A DNA stretch of 17,593 bases from Bacteroidales bacterium. GTDB lineage: Bacteria > Bacteroidota > Bacteroidia > Bacteroidales > VadinHA17. Below the pieces are notes generated by a model. The model worked only from the letters and a program-made list of their open reading frames with translations. It did no database searches and was not told the DNA's origin. The stretch covers positions 1 to 17,593 of the forward strand of contig JAFGXK010000213.1 in NCBI GenBank assembly GCA_016936695.1. The letters are read 5' to 3'. Position 1 is the stretch's first letter. Each line of letters starts with the position of its first letter. Shown here piece by piece: positions 7,896 through 15,197 of the stretch. The position numbers and the translations under genes were made by a program.

Positions 7896-9119
7896 TCATA
7901 ATATTTGCTTCAGGATCGTTGCAGTAGCACCACTGTTTGTCTTAACGTATTCACCAGCAGAACGGGCGGCTTTCCTATAGGATTCTATATCCGAAAGCCA
8001 GATGTTGAGGGACTCCCTGAAATCATTATAATCCGTAAAAACTTTTCCTCCTCCCTCCGTTATCAGTTCAACGGCTTCGCGGAATTTTCCGTGGTTTGGC
8101 CCGAACAATACCGGCTTACCCCAGCAGGCAGGTTCGAGGACATTGTGTATCCCTTTTCCGAATCCCCCTCCCACCACTGCAATATATGCATACCTGTAAG
8201 CCGATGAAAGCATTCCCATATTATCTATTATCATGACTTCCGCCCCTTCCCCGTCTTCAGTGAACTCCGAAAACCTGACAACACTTTTCCCAAGGAGTTT
8301 TTCGAGTCGTTTAATATTGGATTCGTCAATCTCATGAGGAGCAAACACCCACTTCGCGGCACCCGGATGTTCATGGATATACCGTGCAATAATCTCCTCA
8401 TCCGGTGGCCAGCTGCTTCCTGCCAGAACGAGTCTGGCGTTGCCCCTGAACGTCTCCAGTGCACCGATATCCTTTGCCGATGAAGCTATCTCGACCACCC
8501 TGTCGAACCTGGTGTCGCCGGCCACGGTTACATTGTTTATCCCTGCACTTCTTAAAAGGCTCTCCGACTTCTGGTCCTGCACAAAAATATAGGTGAAGCA
8601 GGAGAGCATCTTCCTGAAGAATCCTCCGTACCAACTAAAAAAATGCTGACCCGGCCTGAAGATTCCGGATATAAGATAAAGAGGTATGCTCTTCCTCCTG
8701 ACCTCGGAAATGTAATTATTCCAGAACTCATATTTTACAAAGATGACTGCCGAGGGATTTGCAGCTTTAACAAATCTTTCAGCGTTCCCGGGTGTATCGG
8801 GAGGGAGATAGCATACATAATCGGCACCAATGTAATTCTTTCTTATCTCATAGCCGGAGGATGAAAAAAAGGACAGGATAATCCTGCTTTGCGGCTCCCG
8901 GCTCCTAATTTCCTCTATCACCGGTCTCCCCTGCTCAAATTCCCCCAGTGAAGCGCAGTGCACCCAGATATTCTTACTGCCGGCACCTGCCCTTTCCTTC
9001 AGCTTTTCTTCCCAGTCTTTCCATCCCTTCACCATGAGCCGCACCTTTGAGTTGAAAGGCGACAACAGCCTCACCGCGAGGATAAACAAAAGGATTCCGG
9101 AATTGTATAGAAACTTCAT
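7896..9119 (-). CDS. waaA: 3-deoxy-D-manno-octulosonic acid (Kdo) transferase
   Basis: A glycosyltransferase of family GT30 that transfers Kdo from CMP-Kdo to the lipid A precursor at the inner face of the cytoplasmic membrane, the first step of LPS core assembly. The 407-residue length fits the family. Residues 4-20 are an N-terminal hydrophobic anchor. IWVHCASLGEFEQGRPVI at about 51-68 carries the conserved glutamate E60, matching the catalytic Glu of Aquifex WaaA. Further family landmarks are the VKYEFWNNYI stretch, RPGQHFFSWYGGFFRKML, the VAGDTRFDRV motif and, near the end, VGGGFGKGIHNVLEPACWGKPV for the donor-binding domain. A good promoter sits just upstream (9137-9168). It is divergent from the histidine kinase and may be monocistronic or read on toward the TonB receptor 195 bp downstream. 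Confidence 0.95.
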   Translation of the reverse strand: MKFLYNSGILLFILAVRLLSPFNSKVRLMVKGWKDWEEKLKERAGAGSKNIWVHCASLGEFEQGRPVIEEIRSREPQSRIILSFFSSSGYEIRKNYIGADYVCYLPPDTPGNAERFVKAANPSAVIFVKYEFWNNYISEVRRKSIPLYLISGIFRPGQHFFSWYGGFFRKMLSCFTYIFVQDQKSESLLRSAGINNVTVAGDTRFDRVVEIASSAKDIGALETFRGNARLVLAGSSWPPDEEIIARYIHEHPGAAKWVFAPHEIDESNIKRLEKLLGKSVVRFSEFTEDGEGAEVMIIDNMGMLSSAYRYAYIAVVGGGFGKGIHNVLEPACWGKPVLFGPNHGKFREAVELITEGGGKVFTDYNDFRESLNIWLSDIESYRKAARSAGEYVKTNSGATATILKQIL

Positions 9120-9136
9120 CTGGCAATTTGAGGCGT

Positions 9137-9168
9137 CAAAGGTAATAAATATGAAAGAAAAGAATCAA
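9137..9168 (-). promoter_or_regulatory. Bacteroidota-type promoter for waaA
   Basis: On the minus strand there is TTG (9166-9168), a 21-bp spacer and TACCTTTG (9137-9144), an exact TAnnTTTG -7 element with a spacer inside the usual 17-23 bp range. Transcription would begin a few bases from the waaA ATG, giving a short leader. Confidence 0.6.
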
Positions 9169-9185
9169 AAAAAATGAGCCTTGGT

Positions 9186-9206
9186 GCTGGTTGCTGGTTG
9201 CGGGTT
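9186..9206. repeat. Three GCTGGTT heptamers, inverted copy of the tdh-kbl AACCAGC array
   Basis: GCTGGTT, GCTGGTT and GCGGGTT lie head to tail in the waaA/histidine-kinase divergent gap. The reverse complement is AACCAGC, the same unit that is repeated three times at 206-226, with one mismatch in one copy. The reuse of the same unit and copy number in a second intergenic region points to a dispersed repeat family. Confidence 0.7.
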
Positions 9207-9258
9207 GCCAACTACTAACTTACCCTGCCTGCTATAACGCCGTTTTGTAAATTCGTGC

Positions 9259-9266
9259 TATTTTTG
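9259..9266 (+). promoter_or_regulatory. Candidate -7 element for the two-component operon
   Basis: TATTTTTG matches TAnnTTTG exactly and ends 18 bp before the histidine kinase start codon. The nearest TTG (9244-9246) leaves only 12 bp of spacer, shorter than usual, so the -33 element is not confirmed. Confidence 0.4.
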
Positions 9267-9284
9267 TAATACATTGCGCCTGAA

Positions 9285-10235
9285 ATGATAAGATTAATAG
9301 CCCTGATTATCTCAATAGTCCTCCAGATCATAGCTGCCTCCATAGCACTCCGGTTTATGAAGCTTACCAAATACCGGCTTTCATGGATACTGCTGTCCAT
9401 CTCATTCGTTTTCATGGCTCTCAGGAAAATCTTCCAGCTCTTTGAGTTTTTCAGGGGAACACCGTCGTATACATGGCAGATGATTGACTACTGGCTCGAT
9501 GTGATTATCTCCTTCATGATAATAACCGGGGTGGTTCTGATAAGGGAACTATTTTATTCTTTTAAGCGTGCCGACATCGACAGGATGAAGTCGGAGAAAA
9601 GGGTGATCAGCGCAATAATTAATACGGAGGAAAATGAGAGGAAACGGTTTGCAAAGGATCTTCACGACGGGCTGGGTCCCATCATGTCGACGGTTAAGAT
9701 GTCACTGTCGGCCCTTGGCGGAAGGATCACCGACCCGACTGACACCGTGATCCTCAACAATACAAATCATCTCATCAACGAAGCCATCAACACACTTAAG
9801 GACATCTCGAACAATCTCAGTCCGCATATACTGTCGAACTTCGGTGTCTCCAGCGCTCTGTCGGCCTTCATTGCCAAAATTAACCAGACAAGGGCCATTG
9901 AGATAGAATTCAAGTCGAACATGGAGAACAAAAGGATCGATCCTGAAAAGGAAGTGGTTATGTATCGGGCTGCCTGCGAACTAATTAACAATTCAATAAG
10001 GCATTCCGGAGCGTCAAAGATCGAGATCGAACTGAACAAGCTTGAAAAATTCATTACCTTGCAGTTTTACGACAATGGACGCGGGTTCGATACAGGCTCG
10101 CTCGGCAATGAGGATAATGAGAAAGGCATGGGGCTGTCGAACATTGAAACACGTGTAAAGTCGGTCGATGGCGTCTTCATCCTCGAAAGCAATCCGGGAA
10201 AAGGCACCAGCGCCCTTATCAAAATGATTGAATAA
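9285..10235 (+). CDS. Membrane sensor histidine kinase, HisKA_3 (NarX/LiaS/DesK) type
   Basis: The sensor half of a two-component system, predicted to phosphorylate the response regulator encoded 7 bp downstream. The N terminus has three likely membrane segments (about residues 2-24, 32-54 and 69-88) with very short loops and no periplasmic or PAS/GAF domain. It probably senses something in or at the membrane, but the signal cannot be told from sequence. The dimerisation/phosphoacceptor helix has ENERKRFAKDLHDGLGP with H127 as the phosphorylated histidine. The HATPase domain follows: N box around E232-LINN-S-IRH, DNGRGFD at 263-269 (G1) and KGMGLSNI around 280-287 (G2). Its 316-residue length is compact but complete. 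The ATG at 285 of this stretch (9285) lacks an obvious Shine-Dalgarno sequence. Confidence 0.93.
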   Translation: MIRLIALIISIVLQIIAASIALRFMKLTKYRLSWILLSISFVFMALRKIFQLFEFFRGTPSYTWQMIDYWLDVIISFMIITGVVLIRELFYSFKRADIDRMKSEKRVISAIINTEENERKRFAKDLHDGLGPIMSTVKMSLSALGGRITDPTDTVILNNTNHLINEAINTLKDISNNLSPHILSNFGVSSALSAFIAKINQTRAIEIEFKSNMENKRIDPEKEVVMYRAACELINNSIRHSGASKIEIELNKLEKFITLQFYDNGRGFDTGSLGNEDNEKGMGLSNIETRVKSVDGVFILESNPGKGTSALIKMIE

Positions 10236-10242
10236 GCTTCGA

Positions 10243-10884
10243 ATGGAAAAAATCAGAATAATAATAACTGACGATCACCAGCTTTTCCGGAACGGACTGA
10301 AGATTCTTCTGAACGCCTTCCCCGAATTTGAGGTCACCGGTGAGGCCTCAAACGGCGAGGAGTTCCTCAAGCTGATCAGGGATACTTGCGCCGACGTTGC
10401 TCTGATGGATATCAACATGCCTGAGATGGACGGGATCGAAGCTACCCGGAAAGCCCTGAAGATCTGTCCCGAAATCAACATTATCGCCCTGTCGATGTAC
10501 GGCGAGGAGGAATATTACTACAAAATGGTGGATGCCGGCGCCAAGGGTTTTGTCCTCAAGGATTCCGATATTTCGGAAGTTAAGGAGGCCATCCTTACAG
10601 TGAACAATGGAGGCAGCTTTTTCTCCCAGGAACTTCTTTACCATGTCATTCAGAAGATAAAGCACCGTGAAAACGAAAGCAAGTCAGCCAACCTTTCAAA
10701 GAGGGAAAAAGAGATCCTGCTGAAGATCTGCGAGGGCCTTTCGAACCAGGAAATAGCTGAAAACCTGTTCATCAGCAAGCGCACCGTCGACAAGCACAGG
10801 GCCAACCTGCTGGGCAAAACAAACTCCAAAAACACTGCCAGCCTGATTCTTTTCGCAATCAGGCACAAACTAATCGAGATATAA
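10243..10884 (+). CDS. NarL/FixJ-family response regulator (REC + LuxR-type HTH)
   Basis: A cytosolic transcription factor that should be the partner of the kinase just upstream (7-bp gap). The receiver domain at residues 1-115 shows the acidic pair D10-D11 (ITDDHQLFRNGL), phosphoacceptor D56 in ALMDINMPEMDG, S84 in IALSMYG and the conserved K106 in FVLKDSD. The LuxR/GerE helix-turn-helix spans about 148-212, with LSKREKEILLKICEGLSNQEIAENL and ISKRTVDKHRANLLGKT. I chose the ATG at 10243 (213 residues), which begins MEKIRIIITDDH as the family does. An in-frame TTG at 10228 would add five residues and overlap the kinase gene. The target genes are unknown; autoregulation or control of the following genes is possible but not shown. 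Confidence 0.95.
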   Translation: MEKIRIIITDDHQLFRNGLKILLNAFPEFEVTGEASNGEEFLKLIRDTCADVALMDINMPEMDGIEATRKALKICPEINIIALSMYGEEEYYYKMVDAGAKGFVLKDSDISEVKEAILTVNNGGSFFSQELLYHVIQKIKHRENESKSANLSKREKEILLKICEGLSNQEIAENLFISKRTVDKHRANLLGKTNSKNTASLILFAIRHKLIEI

Positions 10885-10888
10885 TCCC

Positions 10889-10912
10889 GTTCTCTAGTAA
10901 ATAAAAGAGAAC
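10889..10912 (+). promoter_or_regulatory. Inverted repeat over the translation start region of the YraN-family gene
   Basis: GTTCTCT (10889-10895) and AGAGAAC (10906-10912) form a perfect 7-bp stem with a 10-nt loop (AGTAAATAAA). It ends 3 bp before the start codon at 10916. There is no T-run after it, so it is not a canonical terminator. In RNA the right arm contains the only purine-rich AGAGA that could act as ribosome binding site, so the hairpin could limit translation. It could also be an operator or chance. Confidence 0.4.
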
Positions 10913-10915
10913 TAA

Positions 10916-11284
10916 ATGAGTGAGTCGTCAACTCTCGGCAGGAAAGGGGAAGACCTTGCTTTGTCATTTCTGCAGAACAATCGCTACAAGATCAGGAACA
11001 GAAACTGGAATGCCGGGAAGCTGGAGGTCGATATCATCGCCGAGACTGAGGACTTTATTGTTTTCGTCGAGGTAAAAACACGGTCCGAAGATTTTCTGGA
11101 GTCGCCGCAGGATGCGGTAACAAAGCAGAAGCAGAGGTCGTTGGTCCTGGCCGCCGATACTTACATAAGGTGGTTTGACATAAGCAAGCCTGCGAGATTT
11201 GATGTGATAACAGTTCTTGCAAAAGGACAGACAGTGACGATCGAAAAACATATAGAAGATGCGTTTTATCCAACGCTGAGGTAA
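10916..11284 (+). CDS. yraN: YraN/UPF0102-family nuclease-like protein
   Basis: A small cytosolic protein of 122 residues in the UPF0102 family, which has the restriction-endonuclease-like (RecB/Holliday-resolvase-like) fold. Its role is not well defined; DNA processing is the usual suggestion. The sequence shows the family pattern: GRKGEDLALSFL at 8-19 with E12, RNWN at 29-32, then LEVDII with D39 and FVEVKTR with E52 and K54. This is the spaced E...D...ExK arrangement of PD-(D/E)xK nucleases. It starts 31 bp after the response regulator and ends 2 bp before the Gfo/Idh/MocA gene, so it is probably cotranscribed with its neighbours. No functional link to the two-component system is evident. 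Confidence 0.88.
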   Translation: MSESSTLGRKGEDLALSFLQNNRYKIRNRNWNAGKLEVDIIAETEDFIVFVEVKTRSEDFLESPQDAVTKQKQRSLVLAADTYIRWFDISKPARFDVITVLAKGQTVTIEKHIEDAFYPTLR

Positions 11285-11286
11285 GC

Positions 11287-12327
11287 ATGAAGCATGGATT
11301 CGGAATTATAGGAGCAGGTTCGATAGCCGAGGTCCACGCGAGGGCCATTGATACCCTCATGGATGCTGAGCTGGTTGGTATCTTTGATCACAATCCGGGA
11401 AAAACTCAGTCATTCAGCACTAAATACAATTGCAGAGCCTTTGAATCGGTTGAGGAGCTCTGTAATGACGACGGGATCGACATGGTCTGTATCTGTACCC
11501 CGTCAGGTAAGCATCTCGAACCCGCCCTTGCCGCCATTACTGCCGGAAAGCACTGCATCGTCGAGAAACCACTTGAAACAAGCATTGAGCGCTGCGACAG
11601 GATTATCAATGCCGGCATAAAACACAACGTGCTGGTGTCGGGCATATTCCCGATGAGGTTCAGCAGGGTAAACACAGAACTCAAAAAAGCCATCGACCAG
11701 GGACGCTTTGGGAAGATGGTGATGGGCGATGCCTATGTCAAATGGTTCAGAACCCCTGAATACTACAAAGAAGTAAGATGGAGGTCCGACCTTGCTGCCA
11801 GCGGAGGAGGGGCCGTTATGAACCAGGCCATTCATTCGGTCGATCTCCTGAGATGGTTCATGGGAAAGGTGTCGGCGGTATGTGCATTTTCCGGACTGGT
11901 TGGTCATGAAGGCATTGAAGTGGAAGACGTTGCTTCAGCAACTCTTAAGTTCGAGAACGGGGCCGTCGGAGTCATTGAGGCCTCAACAGCCGTCAATCCC
12001 GGCTTCTACAGGAGGATCGAGGTGCTAGGCACAAAGGGATCAGTGGTGATTGAAGAGGAGAAACTGCTTACATGGAAATTTGATGAAGAGACAGAGGATG
12101 ATGAAAGAATAAGGCAAAAATACTCCGGAAGCAATATGACCGGAGGAGGAGTGTCGGATCCAAAAGCAATAAGCGACCTGGGGCACATCCGCCAGCTTCT
12201 CGACATAATAAAGGCCGTTGATAACGGCCGTTCACCTGCCGTCGACGCCCTCGAAGCAAAAAAGGCCGTTGAACTGGTGCTTGCGATTTATTCAAGCGCA
12301 AAGAACAAGAGGATTGTTTATCTCTGA
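11287..12327 (+). CDS. Gfo/Idh/MocA-family NAD(P)-dependent oxidoreductase
   Basis: A cytosolic sugar or cyclitol dehydrogenase-like enzyme; the substrate cannot be named from sequence. The 346-residue chain has an N-terminal Rossmann domain with FGIIGAGSIAEVHARAI (residues 5-21), CTPSGKHLEPA and the family's EKP motif at 93-95. A C-terminal alpha/beta domain follows, with SGGGAVMNQAIHSVDLLRW at 172-190, where H183 and D186 fit the usual catalytic-region HxxD. Sequence around TPEYYKE and GGGAVMNQAIHSVDLL resembles members acting on nucleotide sugars or inositols, but that is only an impression. A GAGGTAA Shine-Dalgarno sequence overlaps the yraN stop, suggesting coupled translation. The gene ends 20 bp from the convergent LuxE-like gene, with no clear terminator between. 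Confidence 0.92.
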   Translation: MKHGFGIIGAGSIAEVHARAIDTLMDAELVGIFDHNPGKTQSFSTKYNCRAFESVEELCNDDGIDMVCICTPSGKHLEPALAAITAGKHCIVEKPLETSIERCDRIINAGIKHNVLVSGIFPMRFSRVNTELKKAIDQGRFGKMVMGDAYVKWFRTPEYYKEVRWRSDLAASGGGAVMNQAIHSVDLLRWFMGKVSAVCAFSGLVGHEGIEVEDVASATLKFENGAVGVIEASTAVNPGFYRRIEVLGTKGSVVIEEEKLLTWKFDEETEDDERIRQKYSGSNMTGGGVSDPKAISDLGHIRQLLDIIKAVDNGRSPAVDALEAKKAVELVLAIYSSAKNKRIVYL

Positions 12328-12347
12328 TACTTTATTGTAAAAAGGCC

Positions 12348-13340
12348 TTATTGGAGAGCCATCAGGTTGCAGCCCCTTATGTCGGTGTTGTCAATTCTTC
12401 CTGATATCTCAAAAGCCCCGTCTTCATAAAGCCGTCCGTAATCGCCGGCAGCAAGGAAAGAACAGGAATAATAATTTGCCAGATCGATTATGTTTACACC
12501 GCCTGCCCTTCCCTCTTCATCGCTTACATCGAGCGGGTCGTGAGGATCCCGTATCAGTATCTTCATCCATGGCGGGCACCTGAAGATACCGTTTCCGTCT
12601 GAATAAGCCTGGCTGAGAAGTTCCGTCATCCCGTATTCCGAATGTATGACCGGAACATTCAGCTTGGCTGTAAGAATACTGTGCAGTTCATCCCTGGTGA
12701 TCTCCTTTCTGCGTCCCTTCATTCCGCCTGTCTCCATGACTATTGTCCCCGAAAGGTCGGGCGCCAGATCGTTCGCCATGTCGAGCAGGGCAAAACTGAC
12801 TCCCATCAGGAATTTTTTCCTGCCGTCAGTCCTGACTGATTCAAGCATAGCAGCAAGCTCTGACGTTCTTCCCTCATAGAAGCCGCTCTCGCCGCACCCG
12901 CTTTCCCCGATCAGTCCCTCCATCATTGCCACCAGCGACGAACCGGGCCGTTCGGTATATGAAGGCAGAAGGGCAGCGATAACATATCCGGAAGGATTTC
13001 CGTAAAAATGACTGAAGGAAGTAAGATAACTCAGCCTGTATAGTTCAGGGTCGTGGACATAGTGCCGTCCGGGTTCAGCACCTGTTGTCCGGCTGCTTTC
13101 AAAGACAAGTCCTGCAGAAAGGTTACCTGATATCACCCTGTGGCTTTTAAAGAACTCTACGGGAAGGAAGGGGATCTCCCTTATATCATTGATTTCATCG
13201 GGATTAAGGCCAAGGGCGGAAACAAAGCTGCCATAAACAGGGTTCATGGCAGCCTGGAACCTGAATATTTCGAGTGCTGCGGATGAGAATGATCCGGGAT
13301 CCTTGATTTCAAAAATTCTGTCAGGGAGGGTTCCTGTCAT
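12348..13340 (-). CDS. LuxE/PaaK-like adenylate-forming (acyl-protein synthetase-type) enzyme, short form
   Basis: Probably activates a carboxylic acid as an acyl-adenylate and may pass it to a thiol or hydroxyl acceptor; substrate and acceptor are unknown. The 330 residues contain recognisable pieces of the ANL adenylation core: FESSRTTGAEPG at 80-91 (the SSGTTG-type loop with R in place of the first G), SEYGMTELLSQAY at 234-246 (YGxTE motif), then AAGDYGRLYEDG and SGRIDNTDIRGCN near the end. It stops right after that last motif, so the C-terminal lid domain of full-length acyl-CoA synthetases is missing, as in LuxE-type proteins. Its start overlaps the stop of the upstream lipoprotein gene by 4 nt (ATGA), so translation is probably coupled. 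It may decorate or process something tied to that lipoprotein, but this is inference. Confidence 0.8.
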   Translation of the reverse strand: MTGTLPDRIFEIKDPGSFSSAALEIFRFQAAMNPVYGSFVSALGLNPDEINDIREIPFLPVEFFKSHRVISGNLSAGLVFESSRTTGAEPGRHYVHDPELYRLSYLTSFSHFYGNPSGYVIAALLPSYTERPGSSLVAMMEGLIGESGCGESGFYEGRTSELAAMLESVRTDGRKKFLMGVSFALLDMANDLAPDLSGTIVMETGGMKGRRKEITRDELHSILTAKLNVPVIHSEYGMTELLSQAYSDGNGIFRCPPWMKILIRDPHDPLDVSDEEGRAGGVNIIDLANYYSCSFLAAGDYGRLYEDGAFEISGRIDNTDIRGCNLMALQ

Positions 13341-13879
13341 TTCCCCGGAAAGGTTAGCGTTCCGTCAGACTGGTATTCCCATTCGAAGGTGCATTCGGCA
13401 AAAGGCTTTATATCGCCGGGTTCGGTTCTTGTCGAAATGATCCTCATCTTGGCGTAGTGATCATTTCCTGATGTTCTGCTACCTGCCCTGTAAATCCAGA
13501 CCTGGTTTTCCGCTAAAGGCATCGCCAGTCCGGCCCACTGGCTTTCAGCTATCGTGGCCGAAGTAAGGTTGCCGAAAGCGGTTCTGGCTGAGGCTTCATC
13601 AGTGTATTCTCCCGCCAGGTAGAATGAGTTCCTTTCGTTTTCGGTCATGAACAGAATGCTGGTGCCATCGCTGTCGACCGTTACGTCGGGTCTGGGAGTA
13701 TCTCTTGTCGTCACCTTCTTTGCCTGGGAAAACAGGAAGCCGTAGACATAATATGTAGTGGATCCCAGGGTAGTGGTATTATCGATGGTTACCGTACCTC
13801 TGGTGTCGGGCGTTTCATCCTTTTGGCAGGAGCCTGCAAGGAGAAGCGTCAGTATCAGAACCGGAAGCAGAATTTTCAT
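13337..13879 (-). CDS. Predicted surface-exposed lipoprotein, unknown function
   Basis: A 180-residue secreted protein with a type II signal peptide: short hydrophobic leader, then LLLAGSC with lipidated C18. Directly after the cysteine comes QKDE, which fits the C-X-K-(D/E)2 lipoprotein export signal described in Capnocytophaga and other Bacteroidota, so I predict it is flipped to the cell surface. The mature part is rich in Thr, Ser and Tyr and looks beta-stranded, with a single cysteine after C18 near the end (ECTFEWEYQSDGTLTF). The pattern HYAKMRII followed by TFEWEYQSDG faintly recalls HmuY-type and related Bacteroidota lipoproteins, but I would not name it so. It lies 6 nt after pgk and overlaps the LuxE-like gene. 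A GAGGGG Shine-Dalgarno sequence spans the pgk end. Confidence 0.82.
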   Translation of the reverse strand: MKILLPVLILTLLLAGSCQKDETPDTRGTVTIDNTTTLGSTTYYVYGFLFSQAKKVTTRDTPRPDVTVDSDGTSILFMTENERNSFYLAGEYTDEASARTAFGNLTSATIAESQWAGLAMPLAENQVWIYRAGSRTSGNDHYAKMRIISTRTEPGDIKPFAECTFEWEYQSDGTLTFPGK

Positions 13880-13885
13880 ATCGGG

Positions 13886-15154
13886 TTATTCCCCTCTGAT
13901 AGCTGTTATACCCGGGAGTTTTTTGCCTTCCATGTATTCGAGCATTGCCCCGCCGCCTGTTGAAACATAGCTTACCTGATCAACCAGTCCGTTCTTGTTG
14001 ATGGCTGCAACCGAGTCGCCGCCGCCAATAAGGCTGAATGCACCTTGCCGGGTGGCTGCTGCGATTGCTTTGGCTATTGCTGTTGTCCCCTTCGAGAACT
14101 TTTCCATTTCAAAAACGCCCATCGGACCATTCCAGAGGATGGTTTTTGAATTTCCTATCACAGCCGAGAATTCCTCAATGGCTTTTTCAGCAATATCCAG
14201 TCCGAGCCATCCGTCGTCGACAGCGTTTGAAGCGGTGACTTTTGTCTCGGCCTCATTATCGAATTTGTTGCCATTAAGGCTGTCGACAGGGAGGTACAGG
14301 TTCACGTTCTTTTCCTTTGCCTTTTTCAGGATCTCCAGAGCGAGATCAAGTTTATCCTCTTCGCAGAGCGAGTTTCCTATCTTACCGCCCTGTGCCTTGA
14401 TGAAGGTGTAGGTCATTCCGCCGCCGATGATCAGGTTATCGACCCTGTTCAGCAGGTTCTCGATAAGCATGATCTTGTCGGAAACCTTTGCGCCGCCCAT
14501 TATTGCGGTGAATGGTCTCTGGGCCTTGTTCAGCACCTTGTCCATGGCTTCGAGTTCGCTGTTGATAAGGAAGCCGAACATCATCTTATCCTTCGGGAAG
14601 TAGTCGGCAATTACGGCTGTGGTTCCGTGAGCCCTGTGGGCTGTTCCGAAAGCATCGTTCACATATACATCGGCATAGCCTGCAAGTTTCTTCGCGAAAT
14701 CTTTCTGCCTGGCTTTCAGTTCGGTTTTGGCAGCTTTCTTTTCCTCGTCTGTTGCCGTATCGGGAAGAATTGGTTTTCCTTCCTCCTCGGGATAGAACCT
14801 CACGTTTTCAAGAAGCAGGACATCACCCGGCTTAAGGGCGGCAGCCATTTTTGCGGCTGATTCGCCGGCGCAGTCGTCTGCAAAAAGTACCGTCTGGCCA
14901 AGATGTTTTTCAAGAACCGGAAGAACGGGTTTAAGGGAATATTTAGGCATTACACCCTGAGGGCGGCCAAGATGCGACATCAGAATTGCCGACCCCCCCT
15001 CGGAAGTAATTTTCCTTATCGTGCGAAGGGCTCCCCTGATACGAGTATCGTCCGTAACTGCCAGTGTTGCCTTGTCAAGAGGTACGTTGAAATCGACTCT
15101 GACGATTGCTTTAACTCCCTTGAAATTGAAATCCTGAATCATTTTCATAGACAT
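13886..15154 (-). CDS. pgk: Phosphoglycerate kinase
   Basis: The cytosolic glycolytic enzyme that transfers phosphate between 1,3-bisphosphoglycerate and ADP. The 422 residues show all main landmarks: RVDFNVPLD at 19-27, SHLGRPQG at 60-67, ENVRFYPEE at 116-124, VNDAFGTAHRAHGTT at 165-179, GGAKVSDK at 220-227 with K223, WNGPMGVFE and GGGDSVAA. It is longer than the usual 390-400 residues because of a charged insert at about 127-152 (TDEEKKAAKTELKARQ), which I take as typical of Bacteroidota enzymes. Three methionines near the start (1, 3 and 5) leave the exact start open; MIQDFNF at residue 5 (15142) matches relatives best. It heads a tight three-gene cluster with the lipoprotein and LuxE-like genes and is divergent from tpx. 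Confidence 0.97.
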   Translation of the reverse strand: MSMKMIQDFNFKGVKAIVRVDFNVPLDKATLAVTDDTRIRGALRTIRKITSEGGSAILMSHLGRPQGVMPKYSLKPVLPVLEKHLGQTVLFADDCAGESAAKMAAALKPGDVLLLENVRFYPEEEGKPILPDTATDEEKKAAKTELKARQKDFAKKLAGYADVYVNDAFGTAHRAHGTTAVIADYFPKDKMMFGFLINSELEAMDKVLNKAQRPFTAIMGGAKVSDKIMLIENLLNRVDNLIIGGGMTYTFIKAQGGKIGNSLCEEDKLDLALEILKKAKEKNVNLYLPVDSLNGNKFDNEAETKVTASNAVDDGWLGLDIAEKAIEEFSAVIGNSKTILWNGPMGVFEMEKFSKGTTAIAKAIAAATRQGAFSLIGGGDSVAAINKNGLVDQVSYVSTGGGAMLEYMEGKKLPGITAIRGE

Positions 15155-15186
15155 ATCATTTTTAATTAACTTACTTTTTCCATCTG

Positions 15187-15194
15187 CAAACCTA
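15187..15194 (-). promoter_or_regulatory. Candidate -7 element for pgk
   Basis: On the minus strand this reads TAGGTTTG, an exact TAnnTTTG match, 32 bp upstream of the annotated pgk ATG. Only an imperfect CTG lies 23 bp upstream as a possible -33 element. It is 3 bp from a plus-strand -7 candidate. Confidence 0.4.
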
Positions 15195-15197
15195 CAT

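Noticed and set aside
9183..9190. GGTGCTGG/GCTGGTTG as Chi-like recombination sites
   Set aside because: The E. coli Chi octamer is GCTGGTGG, which is not present here, and Chi sequences differ between phyla; the tandem heptamer explains the pattern better.
10228..10242. TTG start giving the response regulator five extra residues
   Set aside because: It overlaps the kinase stop region, and the family begins right at the ATG at 10243 (MEKIRIIITDDH).
13995..14411. 138-codon plus-strand open frame opposite pgk
   Set aside because: It is fully antisense to the conserved pgk gene, Ser/Pro-rich by codon mirroring, and has no recognisable motif.
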